Program-made: the position numbers and the translations under genes | Shown: in pieces, positions 1 to 6,388 of the stretch | How the letters are laid out: every line of letters begins with the position of its first letter | Numbering within the stretch: the stretch's first letter is position 1 | The notes under the pieces: generated by a model | Seen by the model: the letters and a program-made list of their open reading frames with translations, nothing else | Told to the model about the DNA's origin: nothing | Databases searched by the model: none | DNA from: Rhodoferax sp. | GTDB lineage: Bacteria > Pseudomonadota > Gammaproteobacteria > Burkholderiales > Burkholderiaceae | Assembly (NCBI GenBank): GCA_028292075.1 | Contig: JAQGNA010000412.1 | Location: 1-6,430 of the forward strand | Reading direction: 5' to 3' | DNA: 6,430 nt

Positions 1-225
1 CAGGAGCCCACCATGGGCGCCGAAGATTTCGCCTTCATGCTGCAGGCCAAGCCGGGCGCCTATGTGTTCATCGCCAACGGCGACGGCGACCACCGCGAGA
101 TGGGCCACGGCGGAGGCCCCTGCGTGCTGCACAACCCGAGCTACGACTTCAACGACGACCTGATTCCGCTCGGCGCCACCTACTGGGTGCAGCTGGCCGA
201 AGCCTGGCTGGCACCCAAACGCTGA
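1..225 (+). CDS. M20-family amidohydrolase / peptidase, C-terminal fragment
   Basis: This is the 3' end of a zinc/manganese amidohydrolase of the M20 family (hippurate hydrolase / N-acyl amino acid amidohydrolase / IAA-amino acid hydrolase type). It opens at the window edge in an open frame, reading Gln-Glu-Pro-Thr before the ATG at 13, so that ATG is internal. What is visible is the family signature PTMGAEDFAFML and, near the C terminus, LHNPSYDFND, whose His is a metal ligand in this family. The catalytic domain's N-terminal metal motifs and the dimerisation domain lie outside the window. Enzymes of this type hydrolyse N-acyl amino acids or related amides in the cytoplasm; the exact substrate cannot be read from the fragment. 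The stop at 223-225 overlaps the ribosome binding site of the next gene, which suggests co-transcription. Family assignment is strong, specificity unknown. Confidence 0.93.
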   Translation, partial: QEPTMGAEDFAFMLQAKPGAYVFIANGDGDHREMGHGGGPCVLHNPSYDFNDDLIPLGATYWVQLAEAWLAPKR

Positions 226-228
226 GGG
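224..228 (+). promoter_or_regulatory. Ribosome binding site of the DUF2817 gene, overlapping the upstream stop codon
   Basis: GAGGG lies 8 bases before the ATG at 237 and begins inside the TGA stop of the M20 gene. This placement supports the chosen start and suggests translational coupling between the two genes. Confidence 0.6.
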
Positions 229-236
229 CCGGCACC

Positions 237-1322
237 ATGATCGGCGTCACCGCGGCGTTCTCTCCGAGCTACGCGACGGCGCGGCTCAAGTTCCTTGAAG
301 CGGCGGCCGGCGCCGGCCTGGCGGTGGTGTCGTACCAGCACCCCGAGGCCGGACGCGATGGCGAGACGCTGGCGATGGACGTGGCGCTCGACGGCCCCCA
401 CGACGCCGAGCGCCTTCTCATCGTGACCAGTGCCTGCCATGGTGTCGAAGGCCATGCCGGCAGCGGCGTGCAGGTGTTCGCGCTGCACGACACCGAGTGG
501 CGCGAGAAGGCCCGGCGCGCCGGTGTCTCGGTGCTGTATGTGCATGCGCTCAACCCCTACGGCTTTTCGCACACGCGCCGCGTGACGCAAGAGAACGTCG
601 ATCTCAACCGCAATTTCCATGACTTCACGCAGCCGCTGCCGGTCAACCTGGCCTACCGCGACGTGCATGCCATGCTGCTGCCCGCCGAATGGCCGCCAAG
701 CCTGACCAACACCGGCGCCATCGCGCTGTATGTGGCCACCCACGGACCCAAGGCGCTGCAGGCCGCCATCTCGCAGGGCCAGCACGAGTTTCCCGACGGG
801 CTGTTCTATGGCGGCACCGCGCCCACGTGGAGCAACCTGACCTGGCGCAAGACGCTGCAGTCGTATGCCGCCCGCGCCCGGCGGCTGGGCTGGATCGACC
901 TGCACACCGGCCTTGGCCCGAGTGGCATCGGCGAGCGCATCTTTGCCTGCCGCAACGACCCGGCGGCGCTTCAGCGTGCCCGGGCCTGGTGGGGTGACAA
1001 GGTCACCTCGATCTACGACGGCTCATCGACATCGGCGTTCCTGACGGGCCTGGTCTTCAACGCCGTTTACGACGAATGTCCGCATGCCGAATACACCGGC
1101 ATCGCCCTCGAGTTCGGCACCGAGCCGCTGCTGCAGATGATGCAGGCCCTGCGCGGCGACCACTGGCTGCACCAGCACCCTGAGGCGCCGGCGGCACTGG
1201 CGGTCGACATCAAGCGGCAGCTGCTCGACGCGTTCTATGTCGACACCGACGCCTGGAAAGGCCAGCTGATCAGCCAGGCGCGACAGGCGATGTTCCAGGC
1301 GGTGGACGGTCTGGCCGCGTGA
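237..1322 (+). CDS. DUF2817 family protein, M14 carboxypeptidase-like metallohydrolase
   Basis: Complete 361-residue protein that I recognise as DUF2817, a family related to M14 zinc carboxypeptidases. The M14-type site can be traced in order: HGVEG with His68 and Glu71 (the HxxE zinc pair), VDLNRNF at 121-127 with Asn124 and Arg125 (the substrate carboxylate-binding NR motif), DLHTG with His223 as third zinc ligand, and LEFGTE with Glu292 in the position of the catalytic glutamate. No signal peptide or membrane segment is seen, so it is probably cytoplasmic. The gene starts 11 bases after an M20 amidohydrolase stop and has a GAGGG ribosome site, so the two probably form an operon acting on the same amide or peptide-like substrate. 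The intact site argues for an active hydrolase, but physiological substrates of DUF2817 proteins are largely unknown. The paired function with M20 is inference. Confidence 0.9.
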   Translation: MIGVTAAFSPSYATARLKFLEAAAGAGLAVVSYQHPEAGRDGETLAMDVALDGPHDAERLLIVTSACHGVEGHAGSGVQVFALHDTEWREKARRAGVSVLYVHALNPYGFSHTRRVTQENVDLNRNFHDFTQPLPVNLAYRDVHAMLLPAEWPPSLTNTGAIALYVATHGPKALQAAISQGQHEFPDGLFYGGTAPTWSNLTWRKTLQSYAARARRLGWIDLHTGLGPSGIGERIFACRNDPAALQRARAWWGDKVTSIYDGSSTSAFLTGLVFNAVYDECPHAEYTGIALEFGTEPLLQMMQALRGDHWLHQHPEAPAALAVDIKRQLLDAFYVDTDAWKGQLISQARQAMFQAVDGLAA

Positions 1323-1345
1323 GCGAACGCATGCCGCAGGTCATC

Positions 1346-1366
1346 GGGCGCTGACTTGCGGCGCCC
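1346..1366. other. Small inverted repeat in a convergent intergenic gap
   Basis: GGGCGC at 1346-1351 and GCGCCC at 1361-1366 can form a six-pair stem with a nine-base loop, between the convergent ends of the DUF2817 gene and coaX. No T-run follows on either strand, so it is not a canonical intrinsic terminator. It may only stabilise 3' ends. The rest of the 105-base gap holds the short tandem repeat listed next and no gene. Confidence 0.3.
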
Positions 1367-1374
1367 ATGCGGCC

Positions 1375-1394
1375 CGGCCGTGCGGCCGTGCGGC
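1375..1394. repeat. Short tandem repeat, unit CGGCCGTG
   Basis: Two exact 8-base copies (1375-1382 and 1383-1390) and a partial third (CGGC, 1391-1394) lie in the non-coding gap between the DUF2817 gene and coaX. It may have arisen by slippage in GC-rich sequence; no function is implied. Confidence 0.55.
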
Positions 1395-1427
1395 AGAGGG
1401 CGGGGCGCTGACCATGCGCCGCCAGGT

Positions 1428-2195
1428 TCAGTCGCCGAACCGCCGTGCCGCCATTTCCAACAGGCCATCGAAAATGAGGTTGTCGACCAGCTCGAACTCG
1501 ACCGACATGCTCGGCGCCATCTTCCAGCCGGCGCCGCCGGTCATGGTGCAGACGGGCTCCGCGCCGCAATGCGCGCGCACATGCTGCACCATGCGTTCCA
1601 CCGCACCCGCAATCGCATAGGTGCCGCCGCTGGTGAGGGCGTCGCTGGTGTTGGTGGGAAACTCACGCACTTCGCCGGTGGGCACGTGCAGGCCCGCCGT
1701 GCCCGATTCGAGGGCGCGCAGCATGATGCCGTGGCCGGGCAGGATCAGGCCGCCGAGGAAGCGGCCGCTGGCGTCGATGGCCTCCACCGTCACCGCCGTG
1801 CCGACCATCACCACCACCATCGGCTGCATGGCGCCGCGCGCCAGCATGCGGTGGCGTGCGCCGATCATGGCAACCCAGCGGTCGGCACCGAGGCGGGCGG
1901 GATGGTCGTAGCCGTTCACCACCCCGGCTTCTTCGACGCTGGAGACGACCCACTGCGGCGTGACGTCCCAGATCTCCATCTGCTCGTGCACGCGGCGCTT
2001 GACGGCGTCGCCGGCGACGATGCAGCCCAGCATGCGCGTGGGCGTGGCGAGCGAGCTCCACGGGCCGTCGGCGAGCTTGTCGATGTTCTCCAGGAATTCG
2101 GCGCCATGCGCGAGAAGCCGGGCACCCGGGCGGGGTTCGGCATATTGGGACCACTTCAGCCGCGTGTTGCCAATGTCGATTGCGAGGAAGGTCAT
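1428..2195 (-). CDS. coaX: Type III pantothenate kinase
   Basis: Complete 255-residue protein that phosphorylates pantothenate to 4'-phosphopantothenate with ATP, the first committed step of coenzyme A synthesis, in the cytoplasm. Type III enzymes belong to the ASKHA fold. The N-terminal phosphate-binding motif DIGNT is at 7-11, the pantothenate-binding/catalytic GADR is at 103-106 with Asp105 as likely base, a second phosphate motif GTAVT is at 132-136, and GGLILPG follows at 148-154. Length is normal. The start was set at [11 protein letters not shown] because the phosphate motif must sit at the extreme N terminus and GGAGA lies 7 bases upstream. An in-frame start 36 codons further up would run into the divergent gene. 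Position 138, after GTAVT, is Glu where many homologues have Asp, though the family varies here. In related bacteria coaX often follows birA; here it appears to be transcribed alone, divergently from a C45 hydrolase gene. Confidence 0.95.
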   Translation of the reverse strand: MTFLAIDIGNTRLKWSQYAEPRPGARLLAHGAEFLENIDKLADGPWSSLATPTRMLGCIVAGDAVKRRVHEQMEIWDVTPQWVVSSVEEAGVVNGYDHPARLGADRWVAMIGARHRMLARGAMQPMVVVMVGTAVTVEAIDASGRFLGGLILPGHGIMLRALESGTAGLHVPTGEVREFPTNTSDALTSGGTYAIAGAVERMVQHVRAHCGAEPVCTMTGGAGWKMAPSMSVEFELVDNLIFDGLLEMAARRFGD

Positions 2196-2202
2196 CCCGT
2201 TG

Positions 2203-2207
2203 TCTCC
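2203..2207 (-). promoter_or_regulatory. Ribosome binding site that fixes the coaX start
   Basis: On the minus strand GGAGA stands 7 bases before the ATG at 2195-2193. This decides in favour of the 255-residue CoaX over the longer in-frame reading. Confidence 0.65.
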
Positions 2208-2249
2208 GTATTGGCGTCGAGCCCGGAGACCAGTCGTCCAGGCGCGCCC

Positions 2250-2255
2250 ATTATC
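2250..2255 (-). promoter_or_regulatory. Candidate -10 element for coaX
   Basis: On the minus strand this reads GATAAT, five of six matches to TATAAT, and it is the most AT-rich spot in the 68-base divergent gap. It would place the coaX transcript start near 2243, giving a leader of about 48 bases. I see no good -35 element at 16-18 bases, so the call is weak. The candidate sits just before the start of the divergent C45 gene, so expression of the two could interfere. Confidence 0.35.
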
Positions 2256-2263
2256 ATCAAACC

Positions 2264-3388
2264 ATGTTCCCCATCGTACAAACTTCTTCGGGTGCAAGTG
2301 CATACGATCGCGGGCATCTCTACGGTCGCGCTGCGGCTGCGCGGGTGGCCCAGAGCCTCGCCACTTACGCGCGCCTGTTTGCTTTCTGCGGCATCGCCTG
2401 GCGGGACGCGCGGGCGCTGGCCATGCGCTACCTGCCGGTCATCGACGCGCTCGACGGCAGTCTGGTGAGTGAACTGCAGGGCATTGCGGACGGCAGTGGG
2501 CAGCCGTTCGACGCCATCCTGGCGCTCAACTGCCGCACCGAGATCCTTCCTTCGAGCTACCTGAACGGCGAGCCGCATGCGGCCGGCGCGGCACTCGCGG
2601 CCAATGCGGCCGAGGGCCTGGAGGATTGGTCGGAATGCACGGCGATGTGCGTGGCGGCCAGCGCCAGCGCCGACGGCAATGCGTGGTTCGCGCAGAACTG
2701 GGACTGGCTCGGCCGCCAGCGCGCGGCACTGGTCCTGCTCAAGACCGTGGACGCCGCCGGCATGGGCCTCACCACGCTGACCGAGGCCGGCATGCTGGCC
2801 AAGATCGGCATGAACGACGCGGGCTTCTGCCTGGGCCTGAACATCGTGCGGTCGCTGGGCGACGGTGCCGTGCCCGGGCTGCCGGTGCATGTGCTGCTGC
2901 GCCACCTGCTTTCATGCCGTTCGGTGGCGCATGCGCGCGAGCGGCTGGCGATGCTGCAGCCGCTGGGGTTCGGTGCCGCATCGAACATTCCGTGCGCCGA
3001 TGCGGAAGGCGAGGCGGCCTGCTTCGAGGTGGCGCCAGCCGGTTGGGCGGAACTGCGGCCGGTGAACGGCGTGGTCGTGCACACCAACCATTTCCAGTGC
3101 GAAACGCTGCAGCCGCACCAGGCGCCGATGGGCGCCTTTGTCTCGAGCGAGCCGCGGCTGGCCACCGCCGAACAGCATGCGGTGCGCGGCCCCATCGGGT
3201 TCGAGGCGCTGCAGGCTTTTCTGCGCGATGACAGCGGCGGCCTGCTCGGCATCTGCCGCGGGCCGAACCCCGAATGGCCAGCCGAGGGCCGCATCGAAAG
3301 CGTGGCCGGCATCATCATGCACCCGGCGACGCGCAGCATCTGGATCGCGCCCGACGTGCCGAACCGCGTGGACTTTTCGCGGGTCTGA
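2264..3388 (+). CDS. C45-family Ntn-hydrolase / acyltransferase (penicillin acyltransferase-like)
   Basis: Complete 374-residue protein of the peptidase C45 family, which includes fungal acyl-CoA:6-aminopenicillanic acid acyltransferase. Members are made as proenzymes that cut themselves before a cysteine, which becomes the N-terminal nucleophile. Visible features: the family-like opening [11 protein letters not shown] (11-21), NCRTEI with Arg91 at the end of the would-be propeptide segment, SECTAM with candidate nucleophile Cys125, QNWDW at 144-148, and HTNHF at 273-277 with the conserved Asn. Cleavage before Cys125 would give chains of about 124 and 250 residues. No signal peptide is seen. 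The start at MFPIVQ was chosen because the family begins this way and a longer reading would overlap the coaX start. No Shine-Dalgarno sequence precedes it. Bacterial members act on varied amides, so substrate is unknown; beta-lactam activity should not be assumed. It is divergent from coaX. Confidence 0.88.
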   Translation: MFPIVQTSSGASAYDRGHLYGRAAAARVAQSLATYARLFAFCGIAWRDARALAMRYLPVIDALDGSLVSELQGIADGSGQPFDAILALNCRTEILPSSYLNGEPHAAGAALAANAAEGLEDWSECTAMCVAASASADGNAWFAQNWDWLGRQRAALVLLKTVDAAGMGLTTLTEAGMLAKIGMNDAGFCLGLNIVRSLGDGAVPGLPVHVLLRHLLSCRSVAHARERLAMLQPLGFGAASNIPCADAEGEAACFEVAPAGWAELRPVNGVVVHTNHFQCETLQPHQAPMGAFVSSEPRLATAEQHAVRGPIGFEALQAFLRDDSGGLLGICRGPNPEWPAEGRIESVAGIIMHPATRSIWIAPDVPNRVDFSRV

Positions 3389-3451
3389 GTCCTGGCAACG
3401 CGGACCGCCGCAGCGCCGATTGTTGGCGCACCGGAACAAATGAATTCGCCC

Positions 3452-3482
3452 GGCGCGGATTGATCGACCGGTGCTTCGCGCC
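3452..3482. promoter_or_regulatory. Inverted repeat flanking the -35 element upstream of the SDR gene (candidate operator)
   Basis: GGCGCGGA (3452-3459) and TTCGCGCC (3475-3482) are inverted copies matching in seven of eight positions. The left arm directly abuts the proposed -35 hexamer and the right arm directly abuts the proposed -10. A protein bound here would cover the promoter, so this is a reasonable operator candidate. GC-rich arms arise easily by chance in this genome, so confidence is limited. Confidence 0.35.
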
Positions 3483-3488
3483 TAGAGT
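3460..3488 (+). promoter_or_regulatory. Candidate sigma-70 promoter of the SDR-MFS operon
   Basis: TTGATC (3460-3465) and TAGAGT (3483-3488) are each four-of-six matches to the -35 and -10 consensus and are separated by exactly 17 bases. Transcription would begin near 3495, about 50 bases before the SDR start codon. The surrounding 157-base gap (3389-3545) contains no other feature that I can support. Confidence 0.45.
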
Positions 3489-3545
3489 CCAGGGCATGGC
3501 AGACCGCGTCGGGCTGCCGCCGCCACTTCGATTCGGGTTCATTCC

Positions 3546-4301
3546 ATGGTCACCAACACCTCTCAGAAAATCGCCTTCATCACCGGAGGCAACCGCGGCA
3601 TCGGCTACGAGACCGCGCTGCAACTCGGCCAACTCGGCATCGTGCCGGTGATCGGCGTGCGCAGTGCCGATGCGGGCAAGGCCGCGCTCGCCTCGCTTCA
3701 GCGGGCTGGCGTGGAGGCCGAGTTCATCGTGTTCGACGCCACCCGGCGCGCCGACCGCCAGGCCGCATACGACCACTTTGCCCAACGTGCCGGCCGGCTC
3801 GACATCCTGGTCAACAATGCGGGCGTGTACCTCGAAGGCGAGCCCGGCGTAGCCCAGGCGCATACCGCCTCCACCGTGCCGGAACATGTGCTGCGCGACA
3901 CGCTCGAGACCAACTTTTTCGCACCCGTGGCGCTCACCCAGCTGCTGCTGCCGCTGCTGAAGCGCGCGCCGGCCGGCCGGATCGTGAACCTGGCCAGCAT
4001 CCTGGGTTCGCTCACGCTGCACAGCGACCCCGCTTCGCCGATCTACGATGCCAAGGCCACCGCCTACGACACCTCCAAGACCGCGCTCAACGCCTATACC
4101 GTGCACCTGGCCCATGAACTGAGGGACACCACGGTGAAGGTGAACTCGGCCCACCCCGGCTGGGTGCAGACCGCCATGGGCGGCAGCGCCGCGCCGATGA
4201 GCGTGGCCGACGGCGCGAAGACCAGCGTGATCCTGGCCACGCTGGCGGCCGACGGGCCCAACGGCGGCTTCTTCCACCTGCACGACGCGCTGCCCTGGTA
4301 G
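3546..4301 (+). CDS. SDR-family NAD(P)-dependent oxidoreductase (carbonyl reductase-like)
   Basis: Complete 251-residue classical short-chain dehydrogenase/reductase, a cytoplasmic single-domain Rossmann enzyme. The cofactor-binding motif TGGNRGIG is at 13-20, the structural NNAG at 90-93, and the catalytic tetrad is complete: Asn123 (ETNFF), Ser151, Tyr174 and Lys178 (YDTSK). The proline-glycine turn after the active site is present as HPGWVQT at 203-209. The pattern YETALQLG after the glycine motif and the overall order resemble carbonyl-reductase-like SDRs acting on ketones, quinones or aldehydes; Arg17 in the glycine motif fits NADPH preference, but this is inference. The ribosome site is weak. 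The MFS transporter gene begins six bases after the stop, so they form an operon, probably a detoxification or export unit. The true substrate is not determinable from sequence. Confidence 0.93.
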   Translation: MVTNTSQKIAFITGGNRGIGYETALQLGQLGIVPVIGVRSADAGKAALASLQRAGVEAEFIVFDATRRADRQAAYDHFAQRAGRLDILVNNAGVYLEGEPGVAQAHTASTVPEHVLRDTLETNFFAPVALTQLLLPLLKRAPAGRIVNLASILGSLTLHSDPASPIYDAKATAYDTSKTALNAYTVHLAHELRDTTVKVNSAHPGWVQTAMGGSAAPMSVADGAKTSVILATLAADGPNGGFFHLHDALPW

Positions 4302-4307
4302 GCCATC

Positions 4308-5636
4308 ATGCAAGTTCAAATGTCATCAGGTGCAGACAATGTCACCACCCATGCCCACGCTGGTGCCAACCCGGCCGACCAGCTGTTTGCCCGCTCGCCA
4401 CGCGCCGCATGGCTGGCGGTCGCCTCCATGGCGGTGGGCACCTTTGCCACCGTCACCACCGAATTCCTGCCCATCGGGCTGCTCACCAACATCGCCGAAG
4501 GGCTGGGGGTGTCCGAGGGTACGGCGGGGCTGATGGTGACCACCCCGGGCATCGTGGCGGCGCTGGCCGGCCCGGGGCTGATCGTGTTGTCGGGCCGGCT
4601 CGATCGCCGCGCGGTGCTGCTGGCACTGTCGGCGCTGCTGGTGGTCTCGAACCTGCTCGCGGCCTTTGCGCCAAATTTCGGCACCATGCTGGTCGCACGC
4701 TTTTTCCTGGGACTGTGCGTCGGAGGCTTCTGGACCTTCGCGCCCAGCGCCACCGGCCACCTGGTGCCGGCGACACTGCTGCCGCGAGCGATGTCGCTGG
4801 TGCTCGCCGGCATCTCGGTGGCCACCGTGTTCGGCGTGCCCGCGGGTGCGCTGCTGGGCAACCTCGCGGGTTGGCGCGCCGCCTTCGGCGTGGCGGCGGC
4901 GCTGGCGGCGGCGGTGCTGCTGTGCCAGGCCTGGCTGCTGCCGGCCATGCCACCAGCGCGCGCCATTGGCCCACGCGACCTGCTGACGCCACTGGCCCGG
5001 CCCATGGCGCGGGTGGGGCTGCTGGCGGTCCTGTTCCTCATTTCGGGGCACTTTGCCGCCTACACCTACCTCAAGCCGCTGCTGCAACAGGTGTTCGGCC
5101 TGTCGCCTGGCGCTGTCACGGCACTGCTCCTGGTGTATGGCGCGGCCGGCTTCGTCGGCACCTTCGCTGGCGGCAGCATGGTGGCGCGGAGCGTGCGCGG
5201 CACGACACTGCTGGCGGCGCTAGGCATCGCAGCCGTGCTGCTGGCGGCGGCCCTGGCAGGCGGGCGGATGGCGGGCGGCGGCGCCGGCAGCCAGGCCATG
5301 GCGGCGGCGGTGGTGTTGCTCTGGGGCATGGCCTTCGGCCTGATCCCGGTGGCGTTGACCAGCTGGATGATCGAGGCCGTACCCGACGCCCAGGAGGCCG
5401 GGCAGGCCTTGCTGGTCAGCGGATTCCAGGTGGCCATCGCACTGGGCGCGGCGCTGGGTGGCGTGGCAGTGGACGGCCATGGGGTGGCCAGCGCCATGCT
5501 GCTGGGCAGTGCATCGGCGCTGGTCGCGGCGGTCGTGGTGGGCTGGTCAAGCCGCCCGCGTTCATGGCAGACCGCAGGGACGCCGGGAACGTCGGCCAGG
5601 GCGCCTGGCACCGTCGCCTGCGGTGCGCCGGACTGA
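4308..5636 (+). CDS. MFS transporter, DHA1-type efflux permease
   Basis: Complete 442-residue inner-membrane protein with about twelve hydrophobic segments, roughly at residues 33-59, 73-95, 102-121, 126-148, 161-185, 188-211, 235-255, 267-290, 299-318, 330-355, 364-386 and 393-412. The first helix carries TEFLPIGLL, seen in AraJ / NepI / sugar-efflux-like members of the drug:H+ antiporter-1 group. A degenerate motif A (SGRLDRR, 95-101) lies between helices 2 and 3, and helix 5 holds the glycine/proline-rich pattern GISVATVFGVPAG (168-180), a motif C position typical of exporters. Proton-driven export of a small organic compound is the likely role. The protein has a long polar N-terminal tail and an unusual Ser/Thr/Pro/Ala-rich C-terminal tail (about 413-442). 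The start at 4308 has no strong ribosome site; Met5 is an alternative. It is co-transcribed with the SDR gene. Substrate unknown. Confidence 0.92.
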   Translation: MQVQMSSGADNVTTHAHAGANPADQLFARSPRAAWLAVASMAVGTFATVTTEFLPIGLLTNIAEGLGVSEGTAGLMVTTPGIVAALAGPGLIVLSGRLDRRAVLLALSALLVVSNLLAAFAPNFGTMLVARFFLGLCVGGFWTFAPSATGHLVPATLLPRAMSLVLAGISVATVFGVPAGALLGNLAGWRAAFGVAAALAAAVLLCQAWLLPAMPPARAIGPRDLLTPLARPMARVGLLAVLFLISGHFAAYTYLKPLLQQVFGLSPGAVTALLLVYGAAGFVGTFAGGSMVARSVRGTTLLAALGIAAVLLAAALAGGRMAGGGAGSQAMAAAVVLLWGMAFGLIPVALTSWMIEAVPDAQEAGQALLVSGFQVAIALGAALGGVAVDGHGVASAMLLGSASALVAAVVVGWSSRPRSWQTAGTPGTSARAPGTVACGAPD

Positions 5637-5646
5637 GCCTCGATCC

Positions 5647-5690
5647 GGCGAACCGAACTCGCCCGGGACGCCGACACCGCCACTGGCGTC
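5647..5690 (+). other. Two small stem-loops after the MFS gene
   Basis: GGCGA/TCGCC (5647-5651 with 5659-5663) and GACGCC/GGCGTC (5667-5672 with 5685-5690) can form two short consecutive stems just after the transporter stop. No T-run follows, so neither is a convincing intrinsic terminator. They may mark the 3' end of the SDR-MFS transcript. Confidence 0.25.
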
Positions 5691-5708
5691 AGGATGTCGG
5701 TCGCAGGT

Positions 5709-5726
5709 TGTCATCGATCGATGACA
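5709..5726. promoter_or_regulatory. 18-base perfect palindrome, candidate operator
   Basis: TGTCATCGATCGATGACA reads identically on both strands over all 18 positions and lies in the 145-base gap between the convergent MFS and tetR genes. A perfect palindrome of this length without a spacer looks like the binding site of a dimeric regulator rather than an RNA hairpin, and no T-run follows it. The half-site pattern TCATCG-N5-TGACA recurs upstream of tetR at 6413-6428, which suggests that the adjacent TetR protein may bind both. Its position downstream of both neighbouring genes is unusual for an operator. Confidence 0.5.
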
Positions 5727-5781
5727 CAAAGGCCATGCACCCACGCCGCGGCGGCGAAGATGGGAGGCTTTCTCCGCGCCG

Positions 5782-6378
5782 TCAGCCGACGTAGGCCTGG
5801 ATGGATTCCGCCACCATGGCGCCGGCCTTCTTGCGGCCGGCTCCCGAGAGGATCGGCGAGGCCAGACCGTGGCGCAGGGTGGCCAGTCCGATCACCTGCG
5901 ACGCGATGAGCGCGGCGCGGACCTCGGTGTCGCGGCCACGCAGCAGCTTGGCCAGCGGCCGCACGAATTCGGCATGGAAGCGATCGGACACCAGGGCGGC
6001 GATGGGCGGGTTTCCGGTGGCGCACAGCAGCACGCTGAGGGCCGCGAGGCCGGCTGGCGCAGCGCTCTTGTTTCGGTCTTCGGCGCCGAGCACCTGTTCG
6101 ACCAGGGCGTTGCCGAGGGTGTCGAGGCTGGAGGCAAGGTCGGGGTGGAGCGCGAAACCGCCGGTGATGACTTCGGCGAACAGGTTGTCCTTGCCGCCGA
6201 AGTAGCGGTTCACCAGCGCGGCATCGACCCCGGCATCGGCAGCGATTTCGCGCGTGCCGACGTTTTCAAAGCTGTTTTGCGAGAAGCGGGTGCGCGCGGC
6301 GGCGAGGATGCGTTCACGGGTGCCGGCCGCGTTTCGGGCCGGGGCGGGGGGTGGCGGAGCGATAGTTTTTGTTCTCAC
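5782..6378 (-). CDS. TetR/AcrR-family transcriptional regulator
   Basis: Complete 198-residue DNA-binding repressor of the TetR family. After a Pro/Ala-rich N-terminal tail (7-15), the family's three-helix DNA-binding domain occupies about residues 18-66: TRERILAAARTRFS begins helix 1, and the helix-turn-helix is GTREIAADAGVDAALVNRYF at 41-60, followed by GGKDNLFAEV. The remainder is an all-helical ligand-binding and dimerisation domain with no diagnostic ligand residues. The start is GTG at 6378-6376, preceded by AGGA six bases away. An in-frame TGA a few codons upstream rules out a longer protein. The gene is convergent with the MFS transporter. Its promoter side faces the right edge, the usual arrangement for a TetR that controls a divergent neighbour. 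Control of itself and of that neighbour through the site at 6411-6428 is inferred. Regulation of the SDR-MFS operon is possible but less supported. Confidence 0.92.
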   Translation of the reverse strand: MRTKTIAPPPPAPARNAAGTRERILAAARTRFSQNSFENVGTREIAADAGVDAALVNRYFGGKDNLFAEVITGGFALHPDLASSLDTLGNALVEQVLGAEDRNKSAAPAGLAALSVLLCATGNPPIAALVSDRFHAEFVRPLAKLLRGRDTEVRAALIASQVIGLATLRHGLASPILSGAGRKKAGAMVAESIQAYVG

Positions 6379-6384
6379 CGGATT

Positions 6385-6388
6385 TCCT
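6385..6388 (-). promoter_or_regulatory. Ribosome binding site that fixes the GTG start of tetR
   Basis: On the minus strand AGGA is six bases before GTG (6378-6376). With the in-frame stop upstream it makes this GTG the only reasonable start. Confidence 0.65.

Noticed and set aside
1801..1830. Plus-strand run of CAT/CAC triplets that would encode a His-rich stretch
   Set aside because: It is simply the antisense of a Val/Met-rich beta strand (VVVMV) just before GTAVT in CoaX.
2180..2263. Longer start for the C45 gene (402 residues)
   Set aside because: It overlaps the coaX start region and adds an Arg/Ser-rich stretch not typical of the family; the protein aligns from MFPIVQ.
2196..2303. 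Longer coaX start giving 291 residues
   Set aside because: The extra 36 residues have no family match, overlap the divergent C45 start and place the DIGNT motif too far from the N terminus; the internal ATG has a good ribosome site.
1356..2468. Plus-strand open frame of 370 codons across coaX
   Set aside because: It is antisense to coaX and runs into the C45 gene out of frame; it has no family features and its His/Ala/Gly/Arg bias marks it as a shadow.
3315..4319. Long minus-strand open frame of 334 codons
   Set aside because: It lies antisense to the SDR gene, which has a complete set of SDR motifs, and its composition is His/Gly/Val/Arg-biased, as expected for an antisense shadow.
5709..5726. 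The 18-base palindrome as a rho-independent terminator
   Set aside because: The stem is only moderately GC-rich, has essentially no spacer and is not followed by a T-run on either strand.
4409..5794. Long plus-strand open frame of 461 codons overlapping the MFS gene
   Set aside because: It is extremely rich in Arg, Gly and Ala, lacks any recognisable domain and is the out-of-frame shadow of a clear twelve-helix transporter in GC-rich DNA.
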